Origin: Flavobacterium sp.
GTDB lineage: Bacteria; Bacteroidota; Bacteroidia; Flavobacteriales; Flavobacteriaceae
Assembly (NCBI RefSeq): GCF_020217025.1
Contig: NZ_JAIWOF010000073.1
Span: forward strand, 1 to 10,000
Length of the DNA stretch: 10,000 nt
Reading direction: 5' to 3'
Shown: in pieces, positions 7,055-10,000 of the stretch
How the letters are laid out: every line of letters begins with the position of its first letter
How positions within the stretch are numbered: the stretch's first letter is position 1
The notes under the pieces: generated by a model
Told to the model about the DNA's origin: nothing
Database searches by the model: none
The model's input: the letters and a program-made list of their open reading frames with translations, nothing else
Position numbers and translations under genes: made by a program

Positions 7055-8284
7055 TTATAAAACTTTTAATATTTCCTTACTAATTCTCTCAATTAAAGGA
7101 GTTGTTACAGAATTACCGGCTTGCATATACAATTTGCTATTTGCAATATTTGGTAAGATATATTTTTCAACAGGATAACCTTGAAAAGCAAAACATTCTT
7201 TCGGTGTTAGTTTTCTGATTCCATAATCATCTAAAACTAAAGGAACATTATGACCGCCTGCTCCCATATTTGCCGTTAATGTTGGACAAACATTACTTTT
7301 GTTTTCTCTAACATAAACCCTTCTCCATTGATATATTGTATCTTTTGAAGTCATCGTTTTTATTAATTCAGGATAATATTGATGATCTTTATTATAGTAT
7401 AAATTCTCTGCTTGTTTTCCCTTTTCCAAAATATCATGAATAGTTCTTGTCAAAGGAATAGCTTCAGGAAACTTGAAATCTATATGATTTTTTACCTGTT
7501 TTGGGTCAAAAGCAACAATAAATATTCTTTCTCTATTTTGAGGGACATTTGCATGAGTTGCAGAATTTAGAACCTTGGTGTATGCTTTGTAGCCTAATTT
7601 TTCTTCTAAAATTTCAAGAATAATTTTGAAAGTATTTCCTTTATCATGAGAAACAAGATTCTTAACATTTTCTAAGAAAACAACTTTAGGTCTTCGAGTT
7701 TCAATAATTTTTTCTAAATCAAAAAATAGTGTTCCTCTTGTGTCGTGAAATCCTTTTTGATATCCTGCAATTGAAAAAGCTTGACAAGGAAATCCAGCAC
7801 ACAAAATATCAAATTCTTTTGGAATATAGTTTTTAGTCACATCTTTGGTTATATCTCCGAATGGTACTTCTCCAAAGTTAGCTTGATATGTGATTTTTGC
7901 CGCATCATTCCATTCGCTAGTGTATACACATTTACCTCCAACATTTTGCAAGGCTATTCTAAAGCCACCAATTCCAGCAAATAAATCAATAAATTTAAAT
8001 GTATAATTTTCAGGAGTTGGAAAAGGCACATCTTCAACTTCAAAAAGTAATTGTTGTAATGCTACGTCAGAAACAAGCGATGTATTTTCTTCTTGATTTT
8101 TATATTCAACGATTTGATCTAAAAATTCTTTTGCTTCTTTCTCAAAATGAGATTTCACTCCATTTCTATAATTATGTAAGTAATGAGTTAATACAGCTTT
8201 TCTATTATCGTCTTCTTCTACAAAACGAATTTTAAATTTTTTTCCGTCAAATTCATCTATTGATATTGTCTCTTTCATCATCAT
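7055..8284 (-). CDS. DNA (cytosine-5-)-methyltransferase of a type II restriction-modification system
   Basis: The enzyme transfers a methyl group from S-adenosylmethionine to C5 of cytosine in a specific DNA site, protecting it from the partner nuclease. All core motifs are present in the 409 residues: motif I FIDLFAGIGGF (98-108), motif IV GFPCQAFS with catalytic Cys167, motif VI ENV (205-207), motif VIII NVPQNRERIFIV (246-257) and motif X QAGNSVTTP (388-396). The target-recognition region lies at about 260-335, just before CPTLTANMGAGGHNVP. Unusually, about 95 residues precede motif I, which normally begins near the N-terminus; this extension is charged and helical-looking with no motif I know. 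The gene begins with three ATG codons in a row, and the first overlaps the regulator's stop as ATGA, so translational coupling is likely. Sequence specificity cannot be read from the protein by eye. Confidence 0.96.
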   Translation of the reverse strand: MMMKETISIDEFDGKKFKIRFVEEDDNRKAVLTHYLHNYRNGVKSHFEKEAKEFLDQIVEYKNQEENTSLVSDVALQQLLFEVEDVPFPTPENYTFKFIDLFAGIGGFRIALQNVGGKCVYTSEWNDAAKITYQANFGEVPFGDITKDVTKNYIPKEFDILCAGFPCQAFSIAGYQKGFHDTRGTLFFDLEKIIETRRPKVVFLENVKNLVSHDKGNTFKIILEILEEKLGYKAYTKVLNSATHANVPQNRERIFIVAFDPKQVKNHIDFKFPEAIPLTRTIHDILEKGKQAENLYYNKDHQYYPELIKTMTSKDTIYQWRRVYVRENKSNVCPTLTANMGAGGHNVPLVLDDYGIRKLTPKECFAFQGYPVEKYILPNIANSKLYMQAGNSVTTPLIERISKEILKVL

Positions 8285-8502
8285 TTCTTAAAATTTTTAT
8301 CATTGAAAAACATTGTAAAATCACTTTCTAAAGCACAAATTATTTTCTCCATAATTTCTATGGAAACATTTCTTTTGCCTTTTTCAATATCAGAAATGTA
8401 GTTTCTGTCAACATTGGAAATATTAGCTAAATGCTCTATTGAAAAGTTTTTTTCTTCTCTAAGAGTTTTAACTTTTTGTCCAAATTTTTCTTTAATATTC
8501 AT
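8281..8502 (-). CDS. XRE-family controller (C protein-like) of the restriction-modification operon
   Basis: This 73-residue protein is almost entirely one lambda-repressor-like helix-turn-helix domain: KFGQKVKTLREEKNFSIE, HLANISNVDRNYISDIEKGK (24-43) and RNVSIEIMEKIICAL. The recognition helix DRNYISDIEKGKRNVS is the pattern seen in restriction-modification controller proteins such as C.AhdI and C.Esp1396I, which dimerise on operators upstream of their own gene and delay nuclease expression after entry into a new host. The short length and first position in the operon fit that role. Its TGA stop overlaps the methyltransferase start. The palindromes at 8520-8556 are the obvious binding site. 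It leads the methylase rather than directly preceding the nuclease, so it probably controls the whole operon. A simple autorepressor rather than an activator-repressor remains possible. Confidence 0.88.
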   Translation of the reverse strand: MNIKEKFGQKVKTLREEKNFSIEHLANISNVDRNYISDIEKGKRNVSIEIMEKIICALESDFTMFFNDKNFKK

Positions 8503-8507
8503 GGTTA

Positions 8508-8577
8508 TAAATTTATTGTTATGCTTACAATTGACCCGCTTACAATTGTAAGCATAGTTTCTATAGTTGTTAACAAA
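8508..8577 (-). promoter_or_regulatory. Promoter region of the C-M-R operon
   Basis: Two arrangements are possible on the minus strand. In the first, TTTG (8574-8577) acts as -33 with TACAATTG (8543-8550, 23-base spacer) or TATGCTTA (8549-8556, 17-base spacer) as -7; the palindromic operator then covers the -7 element and binding would repress. In the second, TAAATTTA (8508-8515) acts as -7, the transcript would be leaderless or nearly so, and the two operator centres would lie about 28 and 43 bases upstream of the start, an arrangement like activating C-protein promoters. Sequence alone does not decide between them. Confidence 0.5.
8520..8556. repeat. Compound palindromic operator upstream of the controller gene
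   Basis: A perfect 14-bp inverted repeat (TATGCTTACAATTG at 8520-8533 and CAATTGTAAGCATA at 8543-8556) encloses a third half-site. Positions 8538-8553 form a perfect 16-bp palindrome GCTTACAATTGTAAGC, and GCTTACAATTG is also repeated directly at 8523-8533 and 8538-8548 with a 15-bp period. This gives one strong dyad (centre between 8545 and 8546) and one weaker half-dyad (centre between 8530 and 8531) nearer the gene. That geometry is expected of a controller protein binding as two dimers. It is too symmetrical for a terminator and has no U-run after it. Confidence 0.85.
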
Positions 8578-8589
8578 TTTTTAGGCATA

Positions 8590-8621
8590 AAAAAACACCA
8601 ACATTGCTGCTGGTGTTTTTT
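8590..8621 (-). terminator. Strong intrinsic terminator of the mutase gene
   Basis: An 11-bp perfect stem pairs 8590-8600 (AAAAAACACCA) with 8611-8621 (TGGTGTTTTTT). Two more pairs inside (8602-8609 and 8603-8608) leave a TTGC loop. On the minus strand the GC-containing stem ends in a run of seven T, so it should end transcripts of the methylmalonyl-CoA mutase gene, whose stop is at 8642. A T-run also follows on the plus strand, so it could act in both directions. It insulates the restriction-modification operon from the gene upstream. Confidence 0.9.
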
Positions 8622-8641
8622 GTTTTTATATTGAGTTTAAA

Positions 8642-10000
8642 CTACTCTTCCAATAAAACCTCTAAAATCGTAATCGCGGCATCGCTAATTTTAGTTCCAG
8701 GGCCAAAAACGGCTACTGCTCCGGCGTCGAATAAGAATTGGTAGTCTTGTGCTGGGATAACACCACCAACAATCACCATAATATCTTCTCTTCCGTATTT
8801 TTTTAGTTCTTCGATAACTTGTGGTACTAAGGTTTTGTGTCCCGCTGCTAAAGAAGAAACGCCTAAAATGTGTACGTCGTTTTCAACCGCTTGTTTCGCA
8901 GCTTCTTGTGGCGTTTGGAATAACGGACCAATGTCTACGTCAAAACCTACGTCGGCATAACCTGTTGCTACTACTTTCGCACCACGATCGTGACCGTCTT
9001 GTCCCATTTTCGCAATCATAATACGAGGACGACGTCCTTCTTTCTTCGCGAAAGCATCGGCTAATTGTTTTGCTTTTTCAAAACTTTCGTCGTTTTTAAT
9101 TTCTTTACTATACACGCCGCTAAAACTTCTAATTTGTGCTTTATATCTTCCGAAAACTACTTCTAAAGCATCACTAATTTCGCCTAATGTAGCTCTGTTT
9201 CGTGCTGCTTCTACTGCTAAAGATAGTAAATTTTCACCACCATTTTTAGCGCTTTCGGTTAATTTTGCTAAACATTCGGCAACTTTAGCGTTATTGCGAG
9301 TCGCTTTGATTTGTTCTAAACGTTCAATTTGTTGTTTGCGCACCATTTGGTTATCCACATCCAAAATATGTAGCGGATCTTCTTTTTCCAAACGGTATTT
9401 GTTCACCCCAACAATAATATCTTGACTACTGTCGATACGTGCTTGTTTACGCGCAGCAGCTTCTTCAATTCTTAGTTTTGGAATTCCAGCTTCTATGGCT
9501 TTGGTCATGCCGCCTAATTCTTCCACTTCTTCAATTAATGCCCAAGCTTTCTCCGCAATTTCCGCTGTTAAACTTTCTACGTAATAACTTCCTGCCCAAG
9601 GGTCAACTGTTTTACAAATTTTGGTTTCTTCTTGTAAAAAGATTTGGGTATTACGAGCAATTCGAGCTGAGAAATCGGTTGGTAAAGCAATTGCTTCGTC
9701 CAAAGCATTCGTGTGTAACGATTGAGTTCCTCCAAAGGCTGCTGCGGCTGCTTCAACAGCAGTTCGAGCCACGTTATTAAAAGGATCTTGCTCCGTTAAA
9801 CTCCAACCTGAAGTTTGGCAATGCGTTCTTAAAGCCAATGATTTTTCGTCTTTTGGATTGAATTGCTTCAATAGTTTTGCCCAAAGCATACGACCGGCGC
9901 GCATTTTTGCAATTTCCATAAAATGATTCATTCCAATCGCCCAGAAAAACGAAAGGCGAGGAGCGAACGTATCAATATCCATTCCAGCCGCTAAACCAGT
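8642..10000 (-). CDS. Methylmalonyl-CoA mutase large subunit, N-terminus beyond window edge
   Basis: This cobalamin-dependent enzyme interconverts succinyl-CoA and (R)-methylmalonyl-CoA, linking the TCA cycle to propionate metabolism. The frame is open to the right edge ([20 protein letters not shown]), so the ATG at 9980-9982 is internal and not the start. The visible 452 residues are the C-terminal part of a protein usually about 700 long. They include the barrel signature [33 protein letters not shown] and [14 protein letters not shown]. They then include the complete B12-binding domain with the cobalt-ligand motif GQDGHDRGA (His codon at 8990-8992), SSLAAGH and GGVIP. This is the catalytic, B12-binding subunit (MutB/ScpA type) rather than the small subunit. 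The small subunit would be expected just upstream, outside the window. The gene is richer in G+C than its neighbours. Confidence 0.96.
   Translation of the reverse strand, partial: TGLAAGMDIDTFAPRLSFFWAIGMNHFMEIAKMRAGRMLWAKLLKQFNPKDEKSLALRTHCQTSGWSLTEQDPFNNVARTAVEAAAAAFGGTQSLHTNALDEAIALPTDFSARIARNTQIFLQEETKICKTVDPWAGSYYVESLTAEIAEKAWALIEEVEELGGMTKAIEAGIPKLRIEEAAARKQARIDSSQDIIVGVNKYRLEKEDPLHILDVDNQMVRKQQIERLEQIKATRNNAKVAECLAKLTESAKNGGENLLSLAVEAARNRATLGEISDALEVVFGRYKAQIRSFSGVYSKEIKNDESFEKAKQLADAFAKKEGRRPRIMIAKMGQDGHDRGAKVVATGYADVGFDVDIGPLFQTPQEAAKQAVENDVHILGVSSLAAGHKTLVPQVIEELKKYGREDIMVIVGGVIPAQDYQFLFDAGAVAVFGPGTKISDAAITILEVLLEE

Noticed and set aside
8520-8556. Intrinsic terminator or CRISPR-like repeat
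   Set aside because: There is no T-run after the palindrome, the repeats are inverted half-sites within 37 bases, and there are no spacers; an operator explains it better.
5755-8600. Target-site duplication or attachment sites flanking the restriction cassette
   Set aside because: Only a short A/T-rich similarity (AAATTTT) is found at both edges, which is expected by chance; no integrase, transposase or tRNA is present.
9439-9780. A 113-codon open frame on the plus strand inside the mutase gene, and similar frames at 1774-1971, 3205-3399, 6709-6894, 7781-7984, 7999-8235 and 8821-9021
   Set aside because: All lie antisense within clearly coding genes, show low-complexity or Leu/Gln/Phe-rich translations and have no recognisable domain.

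Overview
The window is AT-rich and looks like a chromosomal segment of a Bacteroidota bacterium, most likely a Flavobacterium or close relative. The evidence is the order parA-parB-DUF5683-dapB-lepB on one strand, a multi-pass LepB with an extended N-terminus, absence of clear Shine-Dalgarno sequences, and promoter candidates that fit the Bacteroidota TTTG / TAnnTTTG pattern. The species assignment is inference from gene content; no database search was possible.

Layout. Positions 1-3842 (minus strand) hold a tight housekeeping run transcribed from high to low coordinates: parA, parB, a small exported/membrane DUF5683 protein, dapB and the N-terminal part of lepB, which runs off the left edge. 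It joins chromosome segregation, a lysine/peptidoglycan precursor enzyme and the secretory signal peptidase. Positions 3843-4001 are a non-coding gap with a likely promoter for parA and a possible weak terminator for the gene upstream. Positions 4002-5129 (minus) encode a YbdL-like methionine aminotransferase. Divergent from it, 5204-5761 (plus) encodes a short nucleoside phosphorylase/MTA-SAH nucleosidase-like protein; together they may serve methionine salvage.

Positions 5765-8502 (minus) form a compact accessory module: a 73-residue XRE regulator, a C5-cytosine DNA methyltransferase and a putative restriction endonuclease, in the order C-M-R, with an ATGA overlap between C and M and 3 bases between M and R. 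Upstream of C (8520-8556) is a striking operator: a perfect 16-bp palindrome plus a third half-site at 15-bp spacing. The module is visibly more AT-rich than its neighbours (sampled 60-base lines hold 15-16 G+C, against 27-29 in the mutase gene), as expected for an acquired cassette. It ends 3 bases from the stop of the convergent nucleosidase-like gene.

Positions 8590-8621 carry a strong intrinsic terminator, and 8642-10000 (minus) encode the C-terminal part of the methylmalonyl-CoA mutase large subunit, cut by the right edge.

The restriction-modification cassette is the part most worth following up. Its methyltransferase is certain. The nuclease is assigned by context plus a recognisable C-terminal DNA-binding-like region, with no catalytic motif I can assign. 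The operator has a sequence and geometry unlike the classic C-box.
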